Positions 46,450-57,774 of a stretch of DNA of 64,000 nucleotides are shown piece by piece. Position numbers and translations under genes: made by a program. The DNA is taken from positions 198,138,935-198,202,934 of the forward strand of contig CP136061.1 of the NCBI GenBank assembly GCA_032622095.1. Reading direction: 5' to 3'. Position 1 is the stretch's first letter. Each line of letters opens with the position of its first letter. This DNA comes from Siphonodentalium dalli (Eukaryota; Mollusca; Scaphopoda; Gadilida; Siphonodentaliidae). Under the pieces are notes generated by a model, which did not search any database, was not told the DNA's origin, and worked only from the letters and a program-made list of their open reading frames with translations.

Positions 46450-47190
46450 AAACTGTTTTGGATCGAGTCCTGTCCGGCTACTCTTCTATAACCTCTCAAG
46501 ATTTTGAAGTGTTGAATGGGTCACCATGAATCGCTCAATTAAACAATCGCAACGGTGTTGAGTGTTTTGCTTATCGCTCACTATTTACTGCTGTATATAA
46601 ACAAACGATTGACTCACACAAAGTGTGTTTTGTGGATAATAACGCATTCATATGAACATTATCCTATACTATTAGTATATTCTTGGGAAACTTTTTGTAA
46701 ATGTTATTTATAAATTATAACCTATAACGAAGGCCATCCATTCCTTTAAGTTCCAAAGATATAAGGAGAATCACTGCATTTTAATTGCATACCGCATCCA
46801 TCGTGGTGCTGTTTTGTGTTCAAGTGACAACCTTACCATGGTGTTGGAAATTACTGCAGTGTAATACCACAGCATTACCTGGGTAACACCACGTTAGAGA
46901 TGGTCAATTACTTTAAGTATATGCAGGTTTGAAATCATCACGCTTGGGAAAGGCTGCCCTCTATATATGTTCTTATAAAAAAGCGTCACTTTGACCTAAT
47001 CTGACGAAATACTGGTAGTGCTACAATCAAGATAACTTCAACCCACAATTCTGGGCGTAAAGTCCATTATAGAAGAGTATCGGGATGGGACTCGGTCCAA
47101 AACAGCATCAACCCAACCGATACCACAAGTTGTGGACAGGGAAAACTTGGTCTAAACAGGTACTAGTACATGCATGTATTACAAGCATTA
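46450..47190. other. Unassigned stretch
   Basis: No gene or clear repeat seen beyond a weak inverted pair around GTGGTGCTG...CACCACG (46800-46895). Confidence 0.3.
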
Positions 47191-47192
47191 AA

Positions 47193-47545
47193 GGGTACAC
47201 TAAATCCGGCCATTTATGAGACCATCTCCTTGTATACTCAACAGAATATATGCAACAAATGAATGTGCTCTGTGTCTAAGCCACATTAAGCTCCTTGTAC
47301 AGATTACTTGGTGATACAGCAGGTTGACAAAGATAAAGGAACATCAGAATATTTGTATTCTGTGATGGATTTTAAGGCCTGTATGTGTGTACATGTACAT
47401 GAATCTGATTATATTGACATGCTGCAATAATGTGTCACTTGAAGTGATGTGAAACACTCCAATAGGGTGATAAAATATAAATGGAGAATAATCTTGTTAA
47501 AAGTAGTACTTTTTACAAACATTATATCCAAATTAACAACACACA
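47193..47545. repeat. Two dispersed fragments: GTACACTAAATCC type and GATGTGAAACACTCC type
   Basis: The first (47193-47275) matches 10890-10975. The second (47455-47545) matches 3235-3320 and 41675-41775. Their adjacency here suggests they may be the two ends of one element family. Confidence 0.5.
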
Positions 47546-47549
47546 CCAT

Positions 47550-49050
47550 CATTCGTATACATAATTAAATGCAGTAACTATCAAAGGCGAACTCGTTTTC
47601 GTTATATTATCGCCGATAGATGCGCCCCGAATCGAGTAGTAAATATTCACAATTGAGCGTAGTTCAGACAATGTTTTCTATGGAGTATTACGGTTGATTT
47701 GCTTTCGATTTTCGGCTATGTTAGTAGAATGCTACCTTATTCCAGTTGGCATAGCGCCTTGGTACTAACTGATCAGTTTCACGCACCAGAACAAGTGCAT
47801 AATATATCTTTAAAAGTTCATATCCTTCAGACAAGCTCAGAAACAAGGCTTGAGACTGATCCATGGGTACTGTTGTGCTTTGTGTAGAGATATGAAACTG
47901 GCACACCTCCACATTCTGGTCAATGTAGTATGAAGTACGGTATAACAAAGGTTATGCATACACTGGATGCCATAGTGCTCATTTTCTGAGACTCATACAG
48001 GTACATACAGAAGCATACAGGTACATGTATGTTGTAGAATTGAATTCACTAACTTCACTTGCCAAGATTTTCACCACTAAGTCTGATAAAATGTAGACGT
48101 CACTGATCGGTCTCCATCAAGGAAGGAATTGATGTGTCATTTTTGCCTTTGATGAAGACATTGGTCATCATTTGGTTATATATTAAAGCCTCCCCTTCGC
48201 TGCACAGTACTGGATTCAGTGCATACCGTCCATTGGCATACATATGGTACATGTATATAGCCAGGACTGTCACAAAGCAACAACTCACATTATGTCATGC
48301 ATGGACGAATACCGATAACATCTAGATTACATGTATCCGTTACATGTACACCGAATAACATTTGAAATCCTTCCTCATCCAGTCCTGGACAGAATTAATA
48401 ATATTGGTATCAAGGGTAATCATTATCTGCAAGAAACACTCAGGAAACATGATTCTATGATTGGTTGTCAGATATCATGCCTTGAATGAAATGTGTATGT
48501 CTCAATCCAGTCAGGCAGCTCCTCCTGTCTGAAAAATAAGATTTGAATGCTTGTAATGACATCAGAAAAGCGGAATGACTAATCATGTACATATTATTAA
48601 GATGTACGGTCCAAATTAATCACCCGGGGGGAGGGGCAGTTATAACAGTAATGTTATCCATTCAAACGCTGCATGTTGGTCAGAATCAGCTACAAATACA
48701 TATATTTACATACTAAGTGTTGTCATCACTAAATCCAGCATACTGATTGGTCGGCGCCCACGTGGCTAGTTGCAGTTATTTCTCGGTGAATGCGCAACGG
48801 CTCATAACACCAAGCTCACAACACCATACATACGTCATTGGGTTTGGAAAGACGAACGCGTAATGTTTTGGGAGCATTTGGACTCGCGCAGGATTGACTT
48901 AATACATCATCTGGTTGCAATATGAAGAGAAATTGTTCCTATTAACTTTTGCCAAGGGTGCTATTGGGTACTTTGGGCTGTTTTTTGTCACGATACACTA
49001 TTCAATTTAAATACATTTACAAAAGTGGCTTTTTCGCTAAATGTATATAA
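47550..49050. other. Unassigned stretch
   Basis: Only short overlapping frames. No recognised gene. Confidence 0.3.
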
Positions 49051-49063
49051 ATATAAGGATTAA

Positions 49064-49202
49064 CTGTCATGTGGACTATTTTAATGGAGATGTAACCGTG
49101 AGGAAAGTGGTCATAACTTGTATGTAAAACCCTTTGGGTTTTACACAAGTTATGTCCACTTACCTCACGGTTACATCTCCATAAAAACAGTCCACATGAC
49201 AG
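49064..49202. mobile_element. TTAA-flanked palindromic MITE
   Basis: The element is an almost perfect palindrome. Ends CTGTCATGTGGACT / AGTCCACATGACAG are flanked by TTAA on both sides (49060-49063, 49203-49206). The centre is GTAAAACCCTTTGGGTTTTAC. Its 139-bp length and lack of coding sequence fit a piggyBac-type MITE. Confidence 0.88.
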
Positions 49203-49467
49203 TTAATACTTATGTACATGTACATATACTAGTAGCATATACCGTTGTAACAGGATACCTCCCCTTAAATATCTCCCCACTAACAATACCCACATGAATG
49301 ACTAAAATAAAATTTCACTCATTTGATATGTTACTTGAACAAACAAAATTAAATAAAAAACAAACGTAAATCTCATAAAACATCTTGTTCGGGCCATTTC
49401 ATGGTCAAATGATATCAAAAGGGTGAATTTTCTTTTAGTCAAAGATTGGGGGAATGTCAGGGAATTA

Positions 49468-49550
49468 CAGTAATGCCCAAAGTAAGTGACCACTTAACTT
49501 CAGGATTGTGGGTAATTTTTCAGGATTTATTCAGAAATATGGCTTGTGTG
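49468..49550 (+). mobile_element. TA-flanked fold-back family, truncated copy 4
   Basis: It has the left arm only: CAGTAATGCCCAAAGTAAGT to GTAATTTTTCAGGATTTATT, preceded by TA. The second arm is missing. A short similar piece (CAAAGTAATTGGCCACCTC) occurs near 49746. Confidence 0.7.
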
Positions 49551-49874
49551 GTCTCACACCAGAAACTTCTAACACAGCAGTACTAGAAAGGTTACCGCTT
49601 CAACACTGCACCAAATCGGTTGATATTTATGTAAAATATACGAAGCAGACTAGGTGTTATGTATTGCTCTGCGTACCTATTTTTCCATGTACCTAAAAAT
49701 AAGTCAAGCCCTGTTCCATGTGTGAGGTATGGCTACATGTATACTCAAAGTAATTGGCCACCTCTTAGTATAGTGCCCCCGTTAATACTGCAGTATTAAA
49801 GATATATAAAGCACAGTAACCTCCAACACCTCATTATGGTTACTAGTACAGTTTCAACGTTGCATATACCACAG

Positions 49875-50038
49875 TTACACCCCATATGCATGTTGTCATG
49901 TCACACCCCATATGCATGTTGTCATGTTACACCCCATATGCATGTTGTCATGTTACACCCCATATGCATGTTGTCATGTTACACCCCATATGGCATATGC
50001 ATGTTGTCATGTTACACCCCATATGCATGTTGTCATGT
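49875..50038. repeat. 26-bp minisatellite, about 6 units
   Basis: The unit is TTACACCCCATATGCATG+TTGTCATG. One unit near 49990 has a 6-bp expansion (CATATGGCATATGC). Peptides such as HVVMLHPICMLSC in several frames are by-products. Confidence 0.95.
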
Positions 50039-50499
50039 TTCGCATGCATGAAAATAAAATGCAGTGTTTTTCCTCCTATCTGTGGAACGGATGGCCTTCG
50101 TTACATGTACATGTATATATTATTCCAAATATAGGACATGGGAACGCTGATAGAAAAATTGTATTGTATATACGGGAGTTAAATGTAGCACATAATGAAC
50201 TTTTAAGTTGCCAACATTGTTTAGGCTGTCAATTTATAAACTCCACCCATCCATGTTGTCAGGCTGCATTGATTGGCATTACACAAACAAGCATGAAAAG
50301 ATAATTTAGTGATTCATCTTATTCATGCATATATAAGTTCATTGAACAAGATCCATGTGGCTGTTTTAATTTTCAACTTTTGGTGTGATATTTGTTGGTG
50401 TATCATAACTGCATGGTGCTCCACAACAGTAATCGACTTGATACCGTGGTGGATATTATATACTGCCCGTATATACTGCGATCATTACCAGGTATCCCC

Positions 50500-50660
50500 C
50501 CCGGAAAACAACTGCGGGACACAACGTACCGGGGGGTGGGGTGGTACTTAGGCGTAAAAAATTTACACGTAAATTTTTTCCTTATTCATTTAGGGGGGGG
50601 GGGGGGGTTGTCGGAAAAAATTTGCATGTAATATTTTTCCAAATATGTATTTTCAGACTC
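50500..50660. repeat. G-run repeat with duplicated AAAAAATTTACACGTAA-type word
   Basis: GTAAAAAATTTACACGTAA (about 50555) and GGAAAAAATTTGCATGTAA (about 50613) flank a G12-type run. Member of the G/C-run family or a relative. Plus-strand ORFs across it are low complexity. Confidence 0.5.
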
Positions 50661-51169
50661 ACAACTTCAATTTTCTCTCATTTTATAGAATATGGATTAA
50701 CCTTAATATCCAAATCATATATACATGAGTAATACAATCCACATAAAACAATTTTGGATAACCACTGTCTTGGTGTACATGTGATATTGACCCCATTAAC
50801 CCTCTTAATAATGCCAACTATGTCAGTGTCTACCAGTCGATTGCAGAATTCTACCCTGCGATCGCTTATCTGGCAAATTTTTACTGCAGAACTATCCCAT
50901 GTATTAAACAATTTCTCCTCCAATGGTATCAGAAAACAGTTATATGCTGGTATCTCACTCATCTCATTTGCATCTTTTTCAAAGTCGAGGTAATGACTAG
51001 TTGTCATTTTTTAAAGTGCATACATAGCGTTGCGATCACCAATATACATGTTTGTACATGTCATGACATCACGAGGTACAAATCTGCGTTCTACTGGTAG
51101 ACAATGACCATTTTAGTCACAATAATCTAAACTAAGTTAACAAGCACCTTCTCGTGAATTGTATGCTCC

Positions 51170-51400
51170 GGTGTTTTTTTCGCTTTCCGGTCAAACCGAG
51201 TTGTTGTCCGGCTGCGGTAGATTTGATTTGGGGGGGGGGGGGCGGGCAAATGGTCATTGGAAAAAAACTGCAGTTTTTGCTGTTTTGGGGGGGGGATACC
51301 CAAACCGAAGAAAACAGTTTTTTCCACCCTGTGTCTGCAGTTTTTTTCCGCCCCCCCCCCCCTGCCCCCCCCCCCCATTTTTAAGGTCCATAATTTTGAG
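51170..51400. repeat. G/C-run repeat family, inverted pair
   Basis: G11-G13 runs with GGAAAAAAACTGCAGTTTTT on the left are mirrored by GTCTGCAGTTTTTTTCCGCC and C-runs on the right. This forms a potential long hairpin. ORFs through it (poly-Gly, poly-Pro) are by-products. Confidence 0.65.
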
Positions 51401-51779
51401 GATAGCAGTATATACATGTATTGGTGACAATGTACAAATATTCATCTGCATGGTAGCTATACATGTAGATTATAAACTCACCACTGGTATTTTGGCGAAC
51501 AGACTTCCAGTAATATTTCACCTGTCATTTGTTCATTGCCACGTGTCTAGCTAGACAGGACCGACGCTTAGACTAATCATGGGCGAAATCAATCTTCATA
51601 TGTTGAAGATGAGAGGGCATGATGCCGCATCCACCATGGCTAATGAATCTGGTATTTCTGTAATTGAAGAAAAAATACATGTACATGTATGCTGCATATA
51701 TATGTATGTGATATGGATGCATGTATTTTCATAATTTGCAAACATATTCAAATACCAAGTGTAAAGTTCATTCTTCCAA

Positions 51780-52450
51780 CAATATTAGCATTTTCGGCGA
51801 TTCAGATGTCAGAAGACCATAATTCAATCGTAAGTGGAGGAATCGGGCCTGACAAAATCATGGATAGTTTGTTACGATGTCATCGCAGATGAGAATATTT
51901 AATATCGGTGGTTAACCACGTGATTAACTATCCTATGATATTTCTATTTACTTTGTACGATTTTTACGTACACGCAAATTTCACCAAGTGGAGGTAACCA
52001 AGGATACGTCACAATTTTTGCAAATCTGCATTGATATAACTCGTGATCATGTCGTGAGCATGCGCAGTCCAACTATCGGTTATTACCCAAGATGGGAATC
52101 TGTCCACTTACAATTGAATCGTAGTCATATGAATCATGAATGTTCACTCAGTGAACGTACAGATGAAAGATATAATCTTAAGTGGAGGAACCGGGATCGA
52201 CGAGATCGTGGATAGTTTGTTCACACGATTACGATGTCGTACATGATGAAATCACAGTTTTTTTGTAAAGCATGTGATTGACTATCATGCGATCCTTCAG
52301 GCCACACTTTTTACATACACATGACTGATTAGTGATTACGTCGCAAATGGGGATAACCAAGGATACGCCACAATTTCGCTTTTAAATAAAACAGTGCATG
52401 ATATTATTTTTTACCTACTTACAATTGTATCGTGGTAATCTGAACGTTCA
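51780..52450. repeat. Degenerate ~330-bp tandem repeat (two units)
   Basis: AAGTGGAGGAA(T/C)CGGG...GATAGTTTGTT and AACCAAGGATACG(T/C)CACAATTT recur (51829/52180 and 51997/52359). Further diverged pieces are at about 53650-53720 and 54485-54760, so the array was longer and has been interrupted. Confidence 0.65.
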
Positions 52451-52499
52451 CTTAGTGTTAAATTGGCCATGGCATGACAATATTAAAGAGATTGTGGGA

Positions 52500-52760
52500 A
52501 TTCTATCAGATTGACTATCTATCTATCTACTCGATACTCCATCGCCCTCAATGTGCTGAGGATTATGTGGAGGTCCAGGTGCTACCACGGCCGACTAACT
52601 TTATAACCCTGTGGTGACTCCAGTAGCGTTCTTTAACGTGCACACACTGATGCGTGTACACGGGTCAGCCATTAATGTCCGCGTCCGATCGGACAGCGTA
52701 CTCTCTGCAAACTACTGTGTAGGTAGAATGCCATTGGCGCTGGACACATGGTGTGTACCT
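52500..52760. repeat. Dispersed repeat fragment with CGTTCTTTAACGTGC word
   Basis: It contains GTAGCGTTCTTTAACGTGC and CATTAATGTCCGCGTCCGATC, words I associate with a common lophotrochozoan dispersed repeat. This is an impression from memory only. Confidence 0.3.
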
Positions 52761-53610
52761 CCAATATCTATACAGTATTGTATACATGTGTATACACATG
52801 TTGTGTATGTTTTTCTATATTTACACATATATGTGTAAACACTTGAACATATATGTGTATCGAGTACTATTGACATGCGCACTGATACTGAACACTCATT
52901 CTACACGTGTTGCCTCAGTTTGGAAGCCATATTGGTTTGTTGGTGTTGATCACCGTTTCGACTCCAATAAGGACCAAGACCACTGAATTTGAGCCGTTAT
53001 ACAAGAAGAATATCTTTAGTAAAGGTGAGAATATTTATGCAAACATACGAAGAACGTAATTAGATACTTCGTAGGCCCTACATAATGTTAATTGAAGGTA
53101 AATTCGACGAAACAGTAGGCTAATGCGTTAGTCCTGGAATTTACACTCGACTCATCATCAATTGGTAATGTTATTTTATACTAGCAGTTGGAACTAATAA
53201 CTATATATCCAAATTTCAAAAGTTATTTAGTCTTAGTATGGAAGCCGGAATCCGGTAAAGGTATCGAACAAATGTGTCCGGAAATTACCTTTCCCTGCGA
53301 CCTTGACCTTCTATTTCTGCCGTAAAAATTCGCATAATTTCGTGTTCGACAACACGTATACTGCACTTTCTGCAGTACTATTCCTTAAATTATACTCAGT
53401 TCTCAACAATGTGAAGTATGCCTACATATTCATTTTTCTAAATGAAAAAAACTCCAACAGGCTGTCACTCACTGACTGTTCACTGGCAACATGCACGCAC
53501 AGGCATTCTGAAACTTTCAGTGAAAGTTCTGTCGAGTTCTGATCACAGAACAGTGAGTGATAAATAATTAAAATACATTTATATTATTTATTAATAACTG
53601 CCTATAAGTG
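52760..53610. other. Unassigned stretch
   Basis: A GTGTATAC/ACATATATGTGTA simple-sequence region lies near 52790-52860. No gene recognised. Confidence 0.3.
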
Positions 53611-53804
53611 AACATTCAGACAACCATGATACAATCGTATATGACAGCTGACGTAAGTGGAGGAATCGTGGCCCGATGAGATCATGATTGCGATGTTGAC
53701 ATGTTGTCGTACGTCATGATGTCGATGATTGATATCGTACTAGTAGTACTCGTACCCGCTGGACTGTCGGGCAAAACAATTGTCCATTGGCACACATTGT
53801 ATTT

Positions 53805-54000
53805 GCCGTTCGGCCGCGGAGTCAAGAGTTTGTAACTGTAGCAGTTGAGCACTGCGGCCGAACGGCAAGTGAACCGCGGCCGAATGGCAAGTACACCACG
53901 GCCGTACGGGAAGTATATACACTGCGGCCGAATGGCAAGTGCACCATGGCCGAAAGGCAACTACAATGGAGCCGAATGGCATGTACAACATGGTTAGATT
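53805..54000. repeat. ~23-bp GCGGCCGAATGGCAAGT minisatellite, left part
   Basis: About six or seven units of (G)CGGCCGAATGGCAAGTRCACCA occur with variants. The array resumes at about 54305-54375 after an inserted TTAA-flanked element. ORFs across it are by-products. Confidence 0.88.
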
Positions 54001-54030
54001 TCTAGTTTGTATCGTCTTTTTTCAGTTTAA

Positions 54031-54297
54031 CCCTTTACCCAACAAACCGGCCAAAACCGGCCAAATAAAGCTTCAACAGCCTAAAATATCTTCAGTCTGT
54101 CTCAATAGAACCATACAAATATGGATATCATTGGAACCGGCTCCTTGACCACATTGTGATAGTTATAGTTATGCCCTGCATTCCAATGCCAATGCATTCT
54201 CTTATATATGCGAGTCGACCATAGGTCGCCTCGCATTGGTCGACTGGCATATATAAGAGAATGAATTTGGCACAGGGCCGTTCTGTTGGGTAAAGGG
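54031..54297. mobile_element. TTAA-flanked fold-back inserted in or beside the minisatellite
   Basis: The ends CCCTTTACCCAACA / TGTTGGGTAAAGGG are inverted and flanked by TTAA (54027-54030 and 54298-54301). The interior contains a second inverted pair (TCTCTTATATATGC...GCATATATAAGAGA) around a GTCGACC-rich centre. Its length is 267 bp with no coding sequence. Confidence 0.88.
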
Positions 54298-54304
54298 TTA
54301 ATGA

Positions 54305-54375
54305 ACGTACACCGTGGCAACTACATGTACACCATGGCCGACTGGCAAGTACACTGCGGCCCAACTGTAGTTAGT
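54305..54375. repeat. ~23-bp minisatellite, right part
   Basis: CCGTGGCAACTACATGTACACCA and GGCCGACTGGCAAGTACACTG continue the array interrupted by the TTAA element. Confidence 0.7.
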
Positions 54376-54785
54376 AGGTGGAGCATCAGTGTAGAAGGTT
54401 TTGCATTTTGGCCGCGGTGGCAACACTAACCACACCACGGTTAAAGTAGTGGAGACTTGTTTTGTTCAGCTGAGTAGGTTGTTTGTATAGCATGTGATTG
54501 ATTACCTTGCGATCTTTTCAGCCACGATTTTTATGTACACACGACTGTGATTATGTCACAAGATAAGATAAGTTTATTGGCACTAGAATCATATGAAACA
54601 TTGTAACAGTGGATACGACACAATTTTGAATCTAAAATCAAATGGTGCTTGATATTATTTTTTTACTTGTGATTTTGACGTGAGCATGCTAACTATCGGT
54701 TACTTCCTACGACGAAAATCCTTCCACTTATGATTGAATCGTGGTTGTCTGAAAGCTCACTAAGTAGATAGTATTACATATTTCC

Positions 54786-55232
54786 AATTTCCAAAAACCG
54801 CCACAAACAGAAAGAACATCAAAATGTAGACATACTTTGTCCGTATACAAATAAGAAATATCGCATAAACAGTATGTTATTGTCATATGTTTGACCATTG
54901 TTATGTAAACAAAAGCATCAAACGTTACTTTTCTGGTGTTTGTTTATATTATGATGGTAAACATAAAGAGCGTTCTTTGTTGGTGAATTCCTGATATGGA
55001 AGTAATAAAGAGCGTTTATGCCATTTGTGTGATTAGCCAGTAGCATTGTGCTGTCTTCTGTAACATAATCAGGTTCTTGCTTAGGTAGAATATAGTAGGT
55101 CTTTATGATAACATGCTGTTTACGCGATGGTCGTGGTATATATGAACGAAACTGTATGCGTATTAATGTTTTTCTGTTTACGGTGATTGGAACAAATATG
55201 AATATTTTCGACAACTAAGGCCTCACGTGCCT
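54786..55232. mobile_element. TTAA (piggyBac-type) non-autonomous element, copy 2, inverted and truncated
   Basis: It is the reverse complement of about 45066-45500 with moderate divergence. The right end AAGGCCTCACGTGCCT is followed by TTAA at 55233-55236. The left end stops at the AACCGCCACAAACAGAAAG word and lacks the terminal repeat. Confidence 0.83.
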
Positions 55233-55239
55233 TTAATGG

Positions 55240-56420
55240 AATATGCACAAGTCATCAAAAGCCAAAATTAGTTTTTGCACCTCTTATAGCTCGAACAAGT
55301 TATCACAGACCTCAGTTGTTGGAAACTTGTGTCGAAACATCGAAAGAATAAATATCTCCACCTCTACTTATAATTCTGTCAATAGCAAGCCCACGGGTAG
55401 CCATGGGGCTTCGTACCCTTTGAACGAACTGCCCTTTTTACTGCAAGTGCCCGGTGGTGGTGATCGCCATTCAGGTGAACATTTCATGTGCAGCATTTGC
55501 TGAGCGGCAATTACCGACAGGGACCTCTCTTCGAACGAACGATGTATATACGTACCAGTATATAACTATAGTCACATATACTTAATGCAGACTTAGTCTC
55601 GACAGAGACTGGTGCACACAAATTCAATAAATACAAATGTACAGACTGCCAACCCATGTCGGTATGAAGCTGCTATTACAGACATGCGGTTGATGCATGA
55701 GGCTAGATGGGTTTATATATATAGGCGCAACGTTTCAAATCATATATATTATATAAATCACTGGGGTTGTGGCTGACGCAATTAAGCACATTTTTAAATC
55801 GAATGGGTTTAACTCTATCAGCCACAACCTCAGTTGTCGCACGCGTCAGTCGCAGGTATGTGAAAACAGGAATTCGACTTGCATAAACTAGCCTGACAGA
55901 ATCACTGGATATAAAGACCAATGTATACAGCAAAAGGGTATCGTGTAAAGTATATCCTTCGAATGTCCGGCGAATATCATATCAGCCTATAGCCGGGGCA
56001 GAGACTGGTAATGCTACAATTAACCTATGTCCATCAACCTTGGTAAAAAATTTCAACTGTTCTAAATATCGTTGAATTCCAGACATGTACATTTATAGGA
56101 AATTTCTCAAGAAACAATAGGTTGAAATCTTTTTGTAGATTGATTATCAAACAATCTATTAGTGTGGAATAATTTGTGTTAGACCAACAGGTCAGGTCTG
56201 AAGTTTCTAAAACCTTGAGGCTACTCAATAGATGCTATAGGATTTAGCAATTTGTATGTTCAAATTTCAAATGTTCTCACACGGCCCAGTGAATTCTGTG
56301 TCACCGATCACACAAGGACGGAGTTGTATTAATAATAATAACATGCATGACCGTTATGTTTTATTAACAGCCCTTGGACCTATTTGTGGTCCTTGACTGT
56401 CGGGACATTATTTAATGCCC
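55240..56420. other. Unassigned stretch with one small hairpin
   Basis: GGTTGTGGCTGA (about 55765) pairs with TCAGCCACAACC (about 55818). The 86-codon plus frame at 55243-55503 has no domain. No gene called. Confidence 0.35.
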
Positions 56421-56424
56421 TCCA

Positions 56425-57240
56425 AAATTATTATTATACCCCCCACCTGCAAGTTGTGGGGGGTTATACTGGAAACATCTTAGCCCTCCGTCTGTCCATG
56501 GACACAAATTTGTGCAGAGTTTTTCTCAGTCATTTTTAATCATTTTCCATGAAACTTGGCACAGACAGCAACCACATTGATAACCTGTGCACCTGTGATT
56601 ATGAGGTCTGTCCAATTGTTTTTAGTTATCCCCCTTTTTGACTTAAAGGTACTCAATCCGATCAGAGGGTCCCCATCTCAACAGATTCCAACAACAAATT
56701 TTTTTTATCAAAGGTCACTTTAGTTATCAGAATCAAATAATTATCCAAAAATAATGCTGACGACTGTGAACTGTCGTATATAATTGCCCAAAATCTGTTG
56801 TATAGCAACATTTTGTTCAATGGAATTTAGTATCGTGAGTATGTCGGTCGGCTTTTTCGGGGAACTTCTGGGACAGAAAGTATTCCTGATAATGAAAAAT
56901 AATAGATTTCTAAATTCGATATCTAATAAATCTGAGCTTTGATGGGTGGCTTCCTCGACTCGAATCAAATATTTTTTACCCCCGAAGCCATTGAAATAGT
57001 AATTGAGAGAATTTTTATCCGATTGAGTACCTTTAAGAAAATTTTCAATAAATTATACAGGGGTATTACTTTGAGCTTTTGTTCCTATAATTTTTGGTCA
57101 ATTGTTTCAAAACTTTCACAGACATTTAGTACCATGGGAAACTGCATTATTCCTACATATTTTGTTAAATTTTTTTAAATGGCACAGATATTTATTACCA
57201 TCCATGGGAATCTGTGCATCTGCGATTTTAAAGTCGGTCA
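56425..57240. repeat. Dispersed element with a CCCCCCACCTGCAAGTTGTGGGGGG hairpin end, split by an insertion
   Basis: The left end near 56435-56465 forms a C/G-run hairpin. After it come two diverged copies of a ~130-bp unit (ATGAAACTTGGCACAGACAG / CAAAACTTTCACAGACATTT; TGTGCA(C/T)CTG(T/C)GAT). One copy lies on each side of the TACTCAATCCGATC-family element at 56643-57035. Confidence 0.55.
56643..57035. mobile_element. TACTCAATCCGATC-family element, copy
   Basis: The left end TTAAAGGTACTCAATCCGATC and right end ATCCGATTGAGTACCTTTAA are inverted. The interior shares GAGCTTTGATGGGTGGCTTCC and TTGCCCAAAATCTGTTGTATA with other members. It is inserted within the hairpin-ended element. Confidence 0.85.
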
Positions 57241-57483
57241 GAGTGCACTTGCACTTTACTTGCTACCAAAGCTCATATACAGTGAATACTCTTTTTTTAT
57301 TTTATCTTCTTTTTCCCGTTTTATGCAGAACATAACTCAACATTTGAGTTGAGTCGCTATGGATGCTTGCGACAAAAATGGCCAAGATAATTTCATCATA
57401 AATTATTGTTGTTAAAGAGACTGTTCGGCAGACATTCTACTAGTACTTGTGTTCCAATTCACAATTTTAACCGGCTCCAACTT

Positions 57484-57770
57484 GATTGGTTTGGTTTATT
57501 AGGGTTTAACGTCGTTCTAGCCACCAGGCCACACGAGACATTGTCAATTTTACTGGTAGAGAAAAGACCACACAGAGGCTTGATTTCACCAAGAAGTCGT
57601 CCCACTGTGTGTAGAAACCACCGACCCCCAGAAATCAGCTGACAAACTTGCCCAGATACACGATTCCAGTCACCCTTGGCCTTCCTATGACGGGGTTCGA
57701 ACCAGCTTCGTCAGCGCTGGACGGCCTGTGGCGGTGTAATGCAACTGGCACTCTACCGATTCGATCACCG
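57484..57770 (-). mobile_element. tRNA-derived SINE (mollusc-type tail)
   Basis: Read on the minus strand from 57770, it has GATCGAATCGGTAGAGTGCC (box A region), then GGTTCGAACCCC (an excellent box B, 57693-57705). A body follows, then the tail CTAGAACGACGTTAAACCCT and AATAAACCAAACCAA. The order and tail are typical of SINEs I know from molluscs. A matching minus-strand frame of 94 codons is a by-product. Confidence 0.88.
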
Positions 57771-57774
57771 GGGG

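Noticed and set aside
49875-50304. CRISPR-like appearance of regularly spaced 26-bp repeats, and ORFs through them
   Set aside because: Units are head-to-tail with no unique spacers, and the context is an animal genome. It is a minisatellite.
50541-51554. ORFs with poly-Gly or poly-Pro segments
   Set aside because: They are translations of G and C runs in repeat DNA.
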